Positions 44,229 to 53,239 of a stretch of 64,000 nucleotides of DNA are shown in pieces. Position 1 is the stretch's first letter, and each line of letters begins with the position of its first letter. Under the pieces are notes generated by a model. The model was given only the letters and a program-made list of their open reading frames with translations. It did no database searches and was not told the DNA's origin. Origin of the DNA: Gottfriedia sp002574545 (GTDB lineage: Bacteria > Bacillota > Bacilli > Bacillales > Bacillaceae_G). Location of the stretch: assembly GCA_052180195.1 (NCBI GenBank), contig CP197469.1; one strand, written 5' to 3'. Position numbers and translations under genes: made by a program.

Positions 44229-44345
44229 ATCATTTTCATAGCTCCGCTTTCCTTAACTACTTCCTTTGCTGTCATTCCATCCATCTGATAATTCTGCCCC
44301 TTTATGAATTAGGGTTACTTCCACTATCTTATAAAAAAATTTCTT
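44210..44345 (-). pseudogene. Ankyrin-repeat gene remnant, frameshifted
   Basis: On the minus strand one frame reads KIVEVTLIHKGAELSDG and another continues DGMTAKEVVKESGAMKMIK to a TAA at 44210-44212. Joined, these form a typical last ankyrin repeat (VEVL-x-HGA ... DGMTAxxVAKExG). At least one frameshift splits them and nothing of the upstream part remains. The rest of 44230-44474 shows no gene. Confidence 0.5.
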
Positions 44346-44474
44346 TTTACCCTTTAAATAAAAAATAGTATGATAGACTATAGTCTACTTTTTTAAAGTA
44401 TTTATTTAGATTCATTTTATATGGTAGAAACAAGCATTAGATAGAATGAAAATTTAAGGGGAAGTTAAAAATAA

Positions 44475-45770
44475 ATGGAAACTCAATTAAGAGAACAAAA
44501 TTCCTTGTCAAGAGCGGGTATACGAACCATGAGAAAAAAACGAATACCTAGTTTTAAAAGAAAATGGATGTTTATTTTAATACCAATATTCGCTATCTTA
44601 ATTACACATTTAACATTAAAATACTTAAATTCACCAGAAAGAATAGTAAAGATTTTTGATAAAGCAGTGTCAGATAATAATTATAAAGAAGTAACACAGA
44701 TATTACAAAAAGGTGGTACTGCAGCATCTCTAGATGAAGAGTCAGTAATCGCATTTATGGATTACTTGAATAGCTATAATGTATTAGATCAATTAGACGA
44801 TATGATTCAAGATAATAAGGTGATTAATAGTAAGTTAATAGATGGGCGTGGAAATTATGTACTATCAATTAGTAAAGGTAGTAAATTTTTAGGGATTTAT
44901 CAAACGTATTCAATAAGTGCTCAGCCATTCGAATTAAAGATTTCTTCGCCAATTGATGACATTGAGTTAAAATTAAATAATCATATTATCCATTTAAAAA
45001 AAGACGAATACGAAACAACATACCATAAAATTTTACCTGGAAAGTACACTATGGCTGTTTCATATAAAGGTATTTATAGTGATGTTAAGGATGCTGTTGA
45101 TATCGATTTTTCTTCAGCATCAAAAAATAAGTTATCTCAGGAATTAACTTTTAATGTTAGTTATGTCCAAATTTACTCAAACGAACCTGAGGCAGAACTT
45201 TTTGTAAATGGAAAAGATACTGGGCAAAAAGTAAGTGAACTAGATCGCTTTGGGCCGTTTTTATTAAATGGTAAAACAGTAGTTCACGCTGAAATTGAAA
45301 AGAATGGTGAATTATTTAAAACGGATGATGTTCCAATTACAGGGAAATATGTGGATTTAATGTTTGATATGCCAGTTGAAGACCAGGATGAGAAACAAAA
45401 CGATGGTTTCTTTGCAGGGCTTAAACGATTTTTTGATAAGTATTTACCTAGTCCTAAGCCTTCTTCTGATTTAGAAGAAAAGCAACTAATTAACGGATTG
45501 TTTAATCAAAATGGCCAAGCATTCTTACAGTCTAAGGAATATCAAGACAAAATTAAGAAAAAAGGTACAACGCAAAAACTCATAAGCTTTTCTATGAAAA
45601 ATTCAAAGCAAGATGATACGGGTATGATTATTACAACAAATGAGTCGTATGAGATAACTGATAAACATGGTAAGACTAAAATGAAATCATTTGAAATTAC
45701 TTACCACTTTTCAAGAGAAAATGATGAATTAAAAATGGATCGTATAGTAGGAGTAAAAGAAATAAAATAA
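44475..45770 (+). CDS. TcaA-like membrane protein
   Basis: 431 residues, AAGGGGAAG before ATG 44475. A basic N-terminus (RKKRIPSFKRKW) and one membrane helix at about 31-50 are followed by extracellular modules: SPERIVKIFDKAVSDNNYKEV, Ig-like PFELKISSPIDDIELKLNN and SYVQIYSNEPEAELFVNG, and a C-terminal NTF2-like domain (FNQNGQAFLQSKEYQ ... ITTNESYEITDK). This matches the TcaA/YvbJ layout but lacks the N-terminal zinc ribbon. Role in wall stress or glycopeptide response is known for relatives only. Confidence 0.78.
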   Translation: METQLREQNSLSRAGIRTMRKKRIPSFKRKWMFILIPIFAILITHLTLKYLNSPERIVKIFDKAVSDNNYKEVTQILQKGGTAASLDEESVIAFMDYLNSYNVLDQLDDMIQDNKVINSKLIDGRGNYVLSISKGSKFLGIYQTYSISAQPFELKISSPIDDIELKLNNHIIHLKKDEYETTYHKILPGKYTMAVSYKGIYSDVKDAVDIDFSSASKNKLSQELTFNVSYVQIYSNEPEAELFVNGKDTGQKVSELDRFGPFLLNGKTVVHAEIEKNGELFKTDDVPITGKYVDLMFDMPVEDQDEKQNDGFFAGLKRFFDKYLPSPKPSSDLEEKQLINGLFNQNGQAFLQSKEYQDKIKKKGTTQKLISFSMKNSKQDDTGMIITTNESYEITDKHGKTKMKSFEITYHFSRENDELKMDRIVGVKEIK

Positions 45771-45778
45771 ATGATAGT

Positions 45779-45812
45779 AAAAGAGTCTAATTTAAGTTGG
45801 ACTCTTTTTTTT
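45779..45812 (+). terminator. Terminator after the TcaA-like gene
   Basis: AAAGAGTC (45780-45787) pairs with GACTCTTT (45800-45807), then T. Confidence 0.85.
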
Positions 45813-46001
45813 GTTGATTTAAAGTTAGAGGATTTACATTTATTAGGTTAGGTTTCAAAAGAAGAACAATTCTATTAAATGTTTATAATAAGAAATATTT
45901 CTTTTTTCACATTTTAATGTCAAATATATGTAGTTTTGACACATAGCTTTTTTAAATAGGAATATTCGTTATAATGTATTAAAGAGAAATGTTTGGAGGT
46001 A

Positions 46002-46619
46002 ATGGAAAAGTATAGAATGTGGAAATTTATTAAAAGACTTCTTTTATTTATACTTCTGATGTCAATTATTGGATTATTTGCGATTTATCGTTATTATTTC
46101 CAGGATGTACTGAAGTATGAAACACAAGTTTATTATGAATTAAAGACGTCAAATTTAGAAGATTACACCCCTTTATTACTAGGACTAATGATGCAAGAAA
46201 CGAAGGGGAAAGGAACAGATCCTATGCAAGCTTCAGAATCGCTAGGCCTTGCAAAGGATAGTATACAAGATACTTCAAAAAGCATACAACAAGGTGTCTC
46301 ACACTTTATAGATGTGTATTCCTATGGTAAAAAGCAAGGCGTTGATTTACAAACCATCATACAAAGTTACAATATGGGAATTGCCTATATTGATTTTGTA
46401 AAAACACATGGAGGTAAACATTCAGATCAACTTGCTAAAACCTATTCCTTATCGATGGTAGAAAAGAATCCTGAGCTTTATACGTGTAATAATAATAAGA
46501 AAAATTTCAGATATCCATATTGTTATGGTGACTTCACATATAGTCAAAAAGTAATGAAGAAATCAAAGTACTTCGAGATTCTAGTTCCGCTTAAACATAA
46601 TATAGTAGGAAAACCATAG
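46002..46619 (+). CDS. Lysozyme-like peptidoglycan hydrolase
   Basis: About 205 residues with a membrane helix at about 10-32. LLGLMMQETKGKGTDPMQASESLGL holds the catalytic Glu, and QSYNMGIAYIDFVKTHGG and PELYTCNNNKKNFRYPYCYGDF are further marks of the CwlT/phage-lysozyme-like family. GGAGGT at 45995-46000 is very close to ATG 46002, so the exact start (or ATG 46017) is uncertain. The active site is outside the membrane. Confidence 0.82.
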   Translation: MEKYRMWKFIKRLLLFILLMSIIGLFAIYRYYFQDVLKYETQVYYELKTSNLEDYTPLLLGLMMQETKGKGTDPMQASESLGLAKDSIQDTSKSIQQGVSHFIDVYSYGKKQGVDLQTIIQSYNMGIAYIDFVKTHGGKHSDQLAKTYSLSMVEKNPELYTCNNNKKNFRYPYCYGDFTYSQKVMKKSKYFEILVPLKHNIVGKP

Positions 46620-46660
46620 TCCATGGAGAAGAGTTAAATGTCTTCTTTATGGACTTTTTA
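46618..46660 (+). terminator. Terminator after the lysozyme-like gene
   Basis: AGTCCAT (46618-46624) and AGAAGA pair with TCTTCT and ATGGACT (to 46655), followed by T. The 270 bases after it, up to 46928, are AT-rich and hold only the promoter region of the next gene. Confidence 0.85.
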
Positions 46661-46928
46661 ACTTTTTTTTTTGAATTATGTCAAATTAATTACAAAATAG
46701 TTGTCGTTTCGATAAAATATAACAATTCCCTTTTTTTACCTATATAATAAATATAAAAAATATTTCAATTTCCGACATTTTATGACTTATACTTAACTTT
46801 AGGATTAATTTTTTATTAATTTTAATTTTAAAAAATTTATAGTTTATTAATTTTAGTAGCTTAATAGAATTGGATTATTTTATTTTACGTTTTAAATGTA
46901 AAAGAGGTAGGAAAGGGAAGTTAAATAC

Positions 46929-49900
46929 ATGAAAAAAATAGGAAGAGTTCTTTTGGTATCAACAGGTATTCTAGTAGGCACATCCAGCATATCCTGTCCT
47001 AATATTGGCTTGGAAAGATTAAAAGCGAGTGCAGCAATCATAAACATTAAAACAAAGTATCAAACGACAGCAAGTCTAAATTTAAGACAGGGTGCAGGTA
47101 CAACCTATAAGTCAATCTTGACTATTCCAAAAGGAAAAGTAATAACTGCAACACAAATAAATGGTAAATGGTTTAAGGTGACTTATAATTCCAAAACTGG
47201 TTGGGTAAGTGGTACTTATTTAAAGGAATACTATAAATATACTACTCAAGCGACTGCTTATTATTTTACAAATAAAACGACTAAGCTATATCCAACGCCT
47301 GATACAAAAAAAGCTGCAGTCTATTCAGTAGCGTCAAATAATGGTTTTAGTAGTACTCAAAACATAGTGAATAGCATTGGCCAGACTTGGTACCGTGTTA
47401 GTTATAATGGTAAAACATTGTATGTAAATAGCTCAGATGTTACAAAAAGTGCTGTAACTACTTTTGCTAAGGCAAATTATAAAGCAATTAAAATAGCTGG
47501 TTTATATCAATCATTTGGAAATTCGTCTAAACTGCTAGCGAAAATACCAATTGGTACTATAGTTGCATCATCTAAACGAATTGGTAACTGGTATAACGTT
47601 ACGTATAATGGAAAAACAGGTTATGTTTATATCAGTAATTTTACGAAAGCAAATGAAATAAAATATGAAACAACAAGTACTGCATACTATTTTTCGAAAG
47701 CAGTCACTAACTTATATGCAACTCCAGATACTACAAAACCTGTAGTAACTACAGTTAGTGGAAATAATGGCTTTGCTTCAACTCAAAAAGCGACAGATTT
47801 GGTAGGGAAGATCTGGTACCGAATTAATTATAATGGGCAAAATCTTTATGTTAAGAGTGAGGATGTAATTGCAAATAGCTTCACAACATTTACAACGACG
47901 AAGTATAAAGCAATTAAAATGGCTGGTTTATATCAATCATTTGGAAATTCGTCTAAACTGCTAGCACAAATACCAATTGGTACCATAGTTTCATCATCTA
48001 AACGAATTGGTAACTGGTATAATGTTACGTATAATGGAAAAACAGGTTATGTTTATATCAGTAATTTTACGAAAGCAAATGAAATAAAATATGAAACAAT
48101 AAGTACTGCATATTATTTTACAAAAGCAGTCACTAACTTATATGCAACTCCAGATACTACAAAACCTGTAGTAACTACAGTTAGTGGAAATAATGGCTTT
48201 GCTTCAACTCAAAAAGCAACAGATTTGGTAGGGAAGATCTGGTACCGAATTAATTATAATGGGCAAAATCTTTATGTTAAGAGTGAGGATGTAATTGCAA
48301 ATAGCTTCACAACATTTACAACGACGAAGTATAAAGCAATTAAAATGGCTGGTTTATATCAATCATTTGGAAATTCGTCTAAACTGCTAGCACAAATACC
48401 AATTGGTACCATAGTTTCATCATCTAAACGAATTGGTAACTGGTATAACGTTACGTATAATGGAAAAACAGGTTATGTTTATATCAGTAATTTTACGAAA
48501 GCAAATGAAATAAAATATGAAACAACAAGTACTGCATATTATTTTACGAAAGCAGTCACTAACTTATATGCAACTCCAGATGCGACAAAACCTGTAGTAA
48601 CTACAGTTAGTGAAGATAATGGCTTTGCTTCAACTCAAAAAGCGACAGATTTGGTAGGGAAGATTTGGTACCAAATTAATTATAATGGGCAAAATCTTTA
48701 TGTTAAAAGTGAAGATGTAACTGCAAATAGCTTCACAACGTTTACTGCTACAAATTATAAAACACTTAATGCAACCTATTTATACGAATCGTTCGGCAAT
48801 GTATCGAAACAACTTACTCAAATTCCAAAAGATACAGTTATCTCGATTAGCGAAAAAATTGGTGATTGGTACCGTGTGAAATATAACGATATAAATGGAT
48901 ATGTAAAAGCGGTAGATTTCGAAAAAAGCGATGTCGTGACGATCACAAATATAACAGATACGACATATATTACGACTTCAGAATTGAATTTACGTCAAAC
49001 TTATGATGCTTCTTCTCCATTACTTATAGTAATTCCGGTTAATATGGTTTTAATTGCAACTGATAAAACTTCTAACAACTGGTATAAGGTTAGTTACAAT
49101 GGGAAAACGGGATATGTATCAGGAACATATATCAAACAAGTAAAAACTGGTGATCCAATGACATCAAGGGATAGCTATCAGTTTATTGATTTGCGTACAC
49201 CTTCGCCTGTAACTGCTACGCAAATTAATAACTATATTGCTAGTAATGTGACAAGTGGCGTTAAAAGTATTCTGACTGGTCAAGGTCAATTATTTGTTGA
49301 TGCTGGAAATAAGTACGGTGTAAATGCACTTTATTTAGCAGCACATGCCATTCATGAAAGTGGATTTGGTAAGTCTCAAATTTCTTTAGGAAAAAATAAC
49401 TTATTTGGCTTTGGTTCATATGATGCAACACCATATATAGCATCTTACAAGTTTATGAGTGTACAAGAAAACGTAGAGTATATTGCACGCTCAATTAAAT
49501 CAACCTATTTAAATCCAAGTAACTGGAAATATCATGGTGCATATCTTGGATTTAGTACAAAAGATATGAATAATGTAAGAATTGATCCAGCGAGTGAAGG
49601 AATGAATTTTTATTACGCGACTGATCCGAATTGGGGTATTTTGATTGCTCAACATATGCAAAAAATACTACCGTTTGATAAAGCGTACTATGATAAAGCT
49701 CAACCGAATACTATAATTCCAGGCAGTCCATCTACTCCTGTTGGTAGTGATGTATTCCCTGCTAGTATCCAAGCGGTTACAAAAGGAAACATCGATCTAT
49801 ATGCTGCAAAGGGAGACACGGCTAAAGTCAAATCGATAGCAGCAGGTACTGACTTCCTTCTGCTTGAAAAAACAAATGATTATTGGATTAAATTATCAAT

Positions 49901-50189
49901 TGATGGGAATGTTTTTTGGACAAACAGTATCAAATTAAATGCTTATAGCCAAACTTTATCTGTTAAAAACTTAGGTAGAACAACAGGTGGTGTAAACCTA
50001 CGCTCATCTGCAACTATTACTGGAAGCAATATAATTGATACGTTGAACGCTAATACTTATGTAAGTATTGTTTTAAATACAGATGGTACTTTAGCGATGG
50101 ATAGTACAAAAAAATGGTTTAAAATCCAATTAGAGGATGGAAGCCTTGGATGGATATCTTCAAGCTATATTAAACAAGAATTAAAATAA
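46929..50189 (+). CDS. Secreted multi-SH3b N-acetylglucosaminidase autolysin
   Basis: 1086 residues. The signal peptide covers about 1-36. SH3b modules fill residues 40-740 (ASLNLRQGAGTTYKSI and WFKVTYNSKTGWVSGTYLK are the first), including three 142-residue units that are almost identical. A GH73-type glucosaminidase lies at about 775-920, with the catalytic Glu in AAHAIHESGFGKSQ and NNLFGFGSYD. Two further SH3-like modules end the protein (GGVNLRSSATITGSN). It binds and cuts the wall in cell separation or turnover. AGGAAAGGGAAG precedes ATG. Confidence 0.9.
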   Translation: MKKIGRVLLVSTGILVGTSSISCPNIGLERLKASAAIINIKTKYQTTASLNLRQGAGTTYKSILTIPKGKVITATQINGKWFKVTYNSKTGWVSGTYLKEYYKYTTQATAYYFTNKTTKLYPTPDTKKAAVYSVASNNGFSSTQNIVNSIGQTWYRVSYNGKTLYVNSSDVTKSAVTTFAKANYKAIKIAGLYQSFGNSSKLLAKIPIGTIVASSKRIGNWYNVTYNGKTGYVYISNFTKANEIKYETTSTAYYFSKAVTNLYATPDTTKPVVTTVSGNNGFASTQKATDLVGKIWYRINYNGQNLYVKSEDVIANSFTTFTTTKYKAIKMAGLYQSFGNSSKLLAQIPIGTIVSSSKRIGNWYNVTYNGKTGYVYISNFTKANEIKYETISTAYYFTKAVTNLYATPDTTKPVVTTVSGNNGFASTQKATDLVGKIWYRINYNGQNLYVKSEDVIANSFTTFTTTKYKAIKMAGLYQSFGNSSKLLAQIPIGTIVSSSKRIGNWYNVTYNGKTGYVYISNFTKANEIKYETTSTAYYFTKAVTNLYATPDATKPVVTTVSEDNGFASTQKATDLVGKIWYQINYNGQNLYVKSEDVTANSFTTFTATNYKTLNATYLYESFGNVSKQLTQIPKDTVISISEKIGDWYRVKYNDINGYVKAVDFEKSDVVTITNITDTTYITTSELNLRQTYDASSPLLIVIPVNMVLIATDKTSNNWYKVSYNGKTGYVSGTYIKQVKTGDPMTSRDSYQFIDLRTPSPVTATQINNYIASNVTSGVKSILTGQGQLFVDAGNKYGVNALYLAAHAIHESGFGKSQISLGKNNLFGFGSYDATPYIASYKFMSVQENVEYIARSIKSTYLNPSNWKYHGAYLGFSTKDMNNVRIDPASEGMNFYYATDPNWGILIAQHMQKILPFDKAYYDKAQPNTIIPGSPSTPVGSDVFPASIQAVTKGNIDLYAAKGDTAKVKSIAAGTDFLLLEKTNDYWIKLSIDGNVFWTNSIKLNAYSQTLSVKNLGRTTGGVNLRSSATITGSNIIDTLNANTYVSIVLNTDGTLAMDSTKKWFKIQLEDGSLGWISSSYIKQELK
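47481..48758 (+). repeat. Three tandem 426-bp coding repeats
   Basis: Units begin at 47481, 47907 and 48333 (each with AAAGCAATTAAAAT). Units 2 and 3 differ at few positions. Each encodes 142 residues, two SH3-like modules. Copy number is likely to vary by recombination. Confidence 0.9.
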
Positions 50190-50219
50190 AAAAAGTGACT
50201 CCGTGTGAGTCACTTTTTT
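50188..50219 (+). terminator. Terminator after the glucosaminidase gene
   Basis: AAAAGTGACTC (50191-50201) pairs with GAGTCACTTTT (50207-50217), then T. Confidence 0.9.
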
Positions 50220-50300
50220 ACTAGTTTTAAAGAAAAGTATGTTTATATGATACAATGAAAAATAGAAAACTATTTAAGTAGATTGGGGAGGAGTGAAATT

Positions 50301-51956
50301 TTGAAATTAAAAATGTTAAAAGTAGGCCTATTAGCGACGCTTTCCATTGGCTTAGTTGCAGGAAAAGCATCAGCAGCAACGGATTGGTCTACTAAATGTT
50401 TACAAATGGGAGAAATTAAACAAAATGTAAATCCATCTACTCAACAAATTAACTGTTTATTAACGAATGCGGCATTAAGTAAGAATATTCCACCTGAGGT
50501 TGTAAAATCAATCGCAATGAAAGAATCATCTTGGAAACAATTTGATGAAAAAGGACAACCGGTAATTTCTTTTGATAATGGAATTGGAATTATGCAAGTA
50601 ACGGATCCAAACATTGATACGGTAAAGTTAGAGAAATTAAAAAATGACATCGTATATAATATTGAGACAGGTGTTACTATTCTTAATCAGAAGTATGAAT
50701 TATCATCATTACCAAAAATAAAGGATGCGGGCAGAGGAATTATCGAAAACTGGTATTTTCCTGTTATGGCGTATAACGGTACAATGCCCGTGAATAGTCC
50801 TTTGAAAAGAAATGATGGTCATTTAATCATAAGGAATTGGGAAACTTACCAAGATAAAGTGTTTAAAATCATTGAGGATCAAAGTTTATTAGGAAGTACA
50901 AAACTTGCTCAATATCCGTTTGCATATGATGATTTTAGTTATGATCCAAACCTAAACGAAAGTATAAAATTTAATAAATTGAACTATACAATGACAAGTG
51001 GATTACATGAATCTGCTTATTTATTAAAAAAAGGTGATATCGTCAAAGTAACAACAGCTGGCACAAAACTAAGAACTCAACCGAATACTTCATCTTCTTA
51101 TACATCCCAAGCTTTAAATAAAGTATTTGTTATTGATGGAGAATTTAAATATACTGAACCAAATAGTAGCTTAAATCACTTTGTTTGGTTCCCAGTAAAA
51201 TCAACTGATGGAAAAACATCGGGCTATATTGCTTCTTCATATATTGCCAAAAAGAAAGATTTTGTAGCTCCAATCGTAACTGGGGTTAAAAATACTATTT
51301 CTTATAATAAAGACGTAAAGATTACATTTGATGAAGGTACTGCTTTATTAAATGGTGCAGTATTTAAAAATGGTCAAATAGTTAGTAAACCAGGCAAATA
51401 CACTTTAGTTGTAAAAGATGAAGAAAGTAATACAACGACAATCACGTTTACGATCGATAAAACGAAACCGACAACACCAACAATGAATACAGTTTCAGAT
51501 CAATCAACTACTATCACTGGAACAGCAGAAGCAAGTTCTACAGTTAAACTATATCTTAATGGCAAGTTTCAAAAAAGCACAATAGCCGCATCGAATAAAA
51601 GCTATAAGTTTACAATTTCAAAACAAAAAAGTGGAACGACAGTTAGCGTAACTGCTACGGATAAAGCCGGAAATGTAAGTGCTACAAAGTCTTTAAAAGT
51701 CTTAGATAAAACACCACCAGCTCTTCCTGTTGTTAATAAAATTACTTCAAAATCAAAAACTGTAACAGGTAGTGCTGAGAAATATGCTTCAGTGAAGGTT
51801 TATCGAGGTACTACATTAATAGGTCAAAGCTCGGTGAATTCAAGTGGTAAATTTTCTGTTACAATAAAAGTACAGAAAGCAAACACATATTTAAAGGTTT
51901 ATGCCATTGATAAATCAGGAAACAAAAATTTTCGTACAATTAAAGTTGTAAAATAA
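50301..51956 (+). CDS. Secreted transglycosylase-like protein with SH3 and Ig-like modules
   Basis: 551 residues from TTG 50301 (GGAGGAG at 50287-50293). The signal peptide ends near GKASA-ATDW. A lysozyme-like/SLT region (VVKSIAMKESSWKQFDEKG, GIGIMQVTDPN) at about 65-175 carries the candidate catalytic Glu. An SH3b module (GTKLRTQPNTSSSY ... GYIASSYIAK) follows, then three Ig-like beta modules (TVSDQSTTITGTAEASSTVKL and ITSKSKTVTGSAEKYASVKV). It would act on the wall or bind a surface. Confidence 0.82.
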   Translation: MKLKMLKVGLLATLSIGLVAGKASAATDWSTKCLQMGEIKQNVNPSTQQINCLLTNAALSKNIPPEVVKSIAMKESSWKQFDEKGQPVISFDNGIGIMQVTDPNIDTVKLEKLKNDIVYNIETGVTILNQKYELSSLPKIKDAGRGIIENWYFPVMAYNGTMPVNSPLKRNDGHLIIRNWETYQDKVFKIIEDQSLLGSTKLAQYPFAYDDFSYDPNLNESIKFNKLNYTMTSGLHESAYLLKKGDIVKVTTAGTKLRTQPNTSSSYTSQALNKVFVIDGEFKYTEPNSSLNHFVWFPVKSTDGKTSGYIASSYIAKKKDFVAPIVTGVKNTISYNKDVKITFDEGTALLNGAVFKNGQIVSKPGKYTLVVKDEESNTTTITFTIDKTKPTTPTMNTVSDQSTTITGTAEASSTVKLYLNGKFQKSTIAASNKSYKFTISKQKSGTTVSVTATDKAGNVSATKSLKVLDKTPPALPVVNKITSKSKTVTGSAEKYASVKVYRGTTLIGQSSVNSSGKFSVTIKVQKANTYLKVYAIDKSGNKNFRTIKVVK

Positions 51957-51960
51957 TTAA

Positions 51961-52004
51961 AATGTGATGTGATAAGTATTTTTCTTATTGCATTGCATTT
52001 TTTT
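51961..52004 (+). terminator. Terminator after the transglycosylase-like gene
   Basis: A 16-bp stem (51961-51976 with 51984-51999), including four G-U pairs, then a run of T. Confidence 0.75.
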
Positions 52005-52105
52005 GTTTTTACTAGTTCTTAGTGGAAAGATGCTCGATCAATTAGTAATCGATCATCTGTTTTTACAAAATATATGTTTAAAATGAATGCAATTTGTTTT
52101 TAATA

Positions 52106-52294
52106 TGTGGATAACTTGTGAATAAATTTAATACTTATCGACAGGAAAAAAGGTGTAACTTTTTTCATTTTAGAAGAATTTTGTCGTATCTTTATATTTC
52201 TTAGTTGCTTATATTAATTTATAAACAATTGGTTTGTGGATAAGTATTAAATGTTATCCACAAATTGTTAATAAACTTCTGAAATTGTGGGTAA
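52106..52294. promoter_or_regulatory. DnaA-box cluster
   Basis: Four exact DnaA boxes TTATNCACA: 52106-52114 (-), 52117-52125 (-, TTATTCACA), 52235-52243 (-) and 52254-52262 (+). Two one-mismatch copies lie at 52135-52143 (TTATCGACA) and 52286-52294 (-, TTACCCACA). No dnaA or dnaN gene is near, so this is more likely a DnaA titration or regulatory cluster than the origin. Confidence 0.7.
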
Positions 52295-52366
52295 TTTTCG
52301 GAATTTAAAATGTTTTTTACTTTAAAATATATTTTATTAATCGACTCAATTTAATTTTAAAGAAAT

Positions 52367-52402
52367 TAAAAGGCCTTTTCCCATGTGAGAAAAAGGCCTT
52401 TG
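52367..52402. terminator. Terminator of the minus-strand sugar transferase
   Basis: AAAAGGCCTTTT (52368-52379) pairs with AAAAAGGCCTTT (52390-52401). A or T runs on both sides. Confidence 0.8.
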
Positions 52403-52454
52403 CTAAACTATTCTAATTTTTAGTATAGAGAATTCTAAACTTTTCTTACATTCA

Positions 52455-53111
52455 TTAACGAGCACCTTCACCGGTTAAGACAACTTTAATGGTTTTAAAC
52501 ATAATTCGAATGTCCAACATGATTGATTGATGTTCAATATAATGTAAATCCAAGGCTAATTTCTCTTTTGGTGTTAATTCATACCCGCCATTCACTTGTG
52601 CCCATCCAGTTAATCCTGGTTTGACTGTTAAGCGATTAGTAAAGCCTGGTACTTCATGATTAAATTTGACTAAAAAAAACGCTCTTTCTGGTCTAGGTCC
52701 AACAAGGCTCATATCTCCACGTAAGACATTGACAAACTGCGGTAATTCATCAATACGAGTTTTTCGCAGAAAGTGACCTAGTTTTGTAATGCGAGGATCG
52801 TCTGTACTAGCCCATTGTGGTCCATTTACCTCTGCATCCATACGCATTGTTCTTAACTTATAAATATTAAAAATTTTCCCATTTAATCCAACTCGTTCTT
52901 GGATGAAAAGAGCAGGACCAGGAGAATCAATTTTAATTAATGCGATAAAGAACAATACAAATGGTAAAGAAGTAACAAACGCGAGCGACGCAAAGACTAT
53001 ATCCAATGTTCTTTTTATAAATGAATAAAAAATACTTTTCTTTTTTAATGACTCAAGTTGTTGAATGGAATAGCGGCTTTCAACTTTTTGTTGAGTATTC
53101 TGTAAGGCCAT
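52455..53111 (-). CDS. Second initiating sugar transferase (undecaprenyl-phosphate glycosylphosphotransferase)
   Basis: 218 residues. One membrane helix at about 35-58 is followed by SPGPALFIQERVGLNGKIF, YKLRTM, DELPQFVNVLRGDMSLVGPRPE and the GLTGWAQVNG box. Same family as EpsL at 8548 but a distinct subtype (RPERAFF end). It stands alone on the minus strand with its own promoter and terminator. It could start synthesis of another surface glycan or serve as an alternative EPS initiator. Confidence 0.9.
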   Translation of the reverse strand: MALQNTQQKVESRYSIQQLESLKKKSIFYSFIKRTLDIVFASLAFVTSLPFVLFFIALIKIDSPGPALFIQERVGLNGKIFNIYKLRTMRMDAEVNGPQWASTDDPRITKLGHFLRKTRIDELPQFVNVLRGDMSLVGPRPERAFFLVKFNHEVPGFTNRLTVKPGLTGWAQVNGGYELTPKEKLALDLHYIEHQSIMLDIRIMFKTIKVVLTGEGAR

Positions 53112-53204
53112 TTAAACACCCCAGTTTATAATTTAGGCCCATTCTTGCAAGTGTATTGCAACATGTCCTAATGTATAACGTTTACGTTTTATAACATCAT
53201 AACA

Positions 53205-53232
53205 ATTATAAATGTTAGCAGAAAAAAATCAA
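53205..53232 (-). promoter_or_regulatory. Promoter of the second sugar transferase
   Basis: Minus-strand TTGATT (53227-53232), 16 bases, TATAAT (53205-53210), about 100 bases before the ATG. Confidence 0.55.
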
Positions 53233-53239
53233 ATTATTT

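Noticed and set aside
47481..48758. CRISPR-like or mobile repeats
   Set aside because: The repeats are long, contiguous, in frame and encode SH3 modules. There are no spacers.
52106..52294. Chromosomal origin of replication
   Set aside because: No dnaA, dnaN, recF or gyrB is nearby and the gene context is that of cell-surface and regulatory loci.
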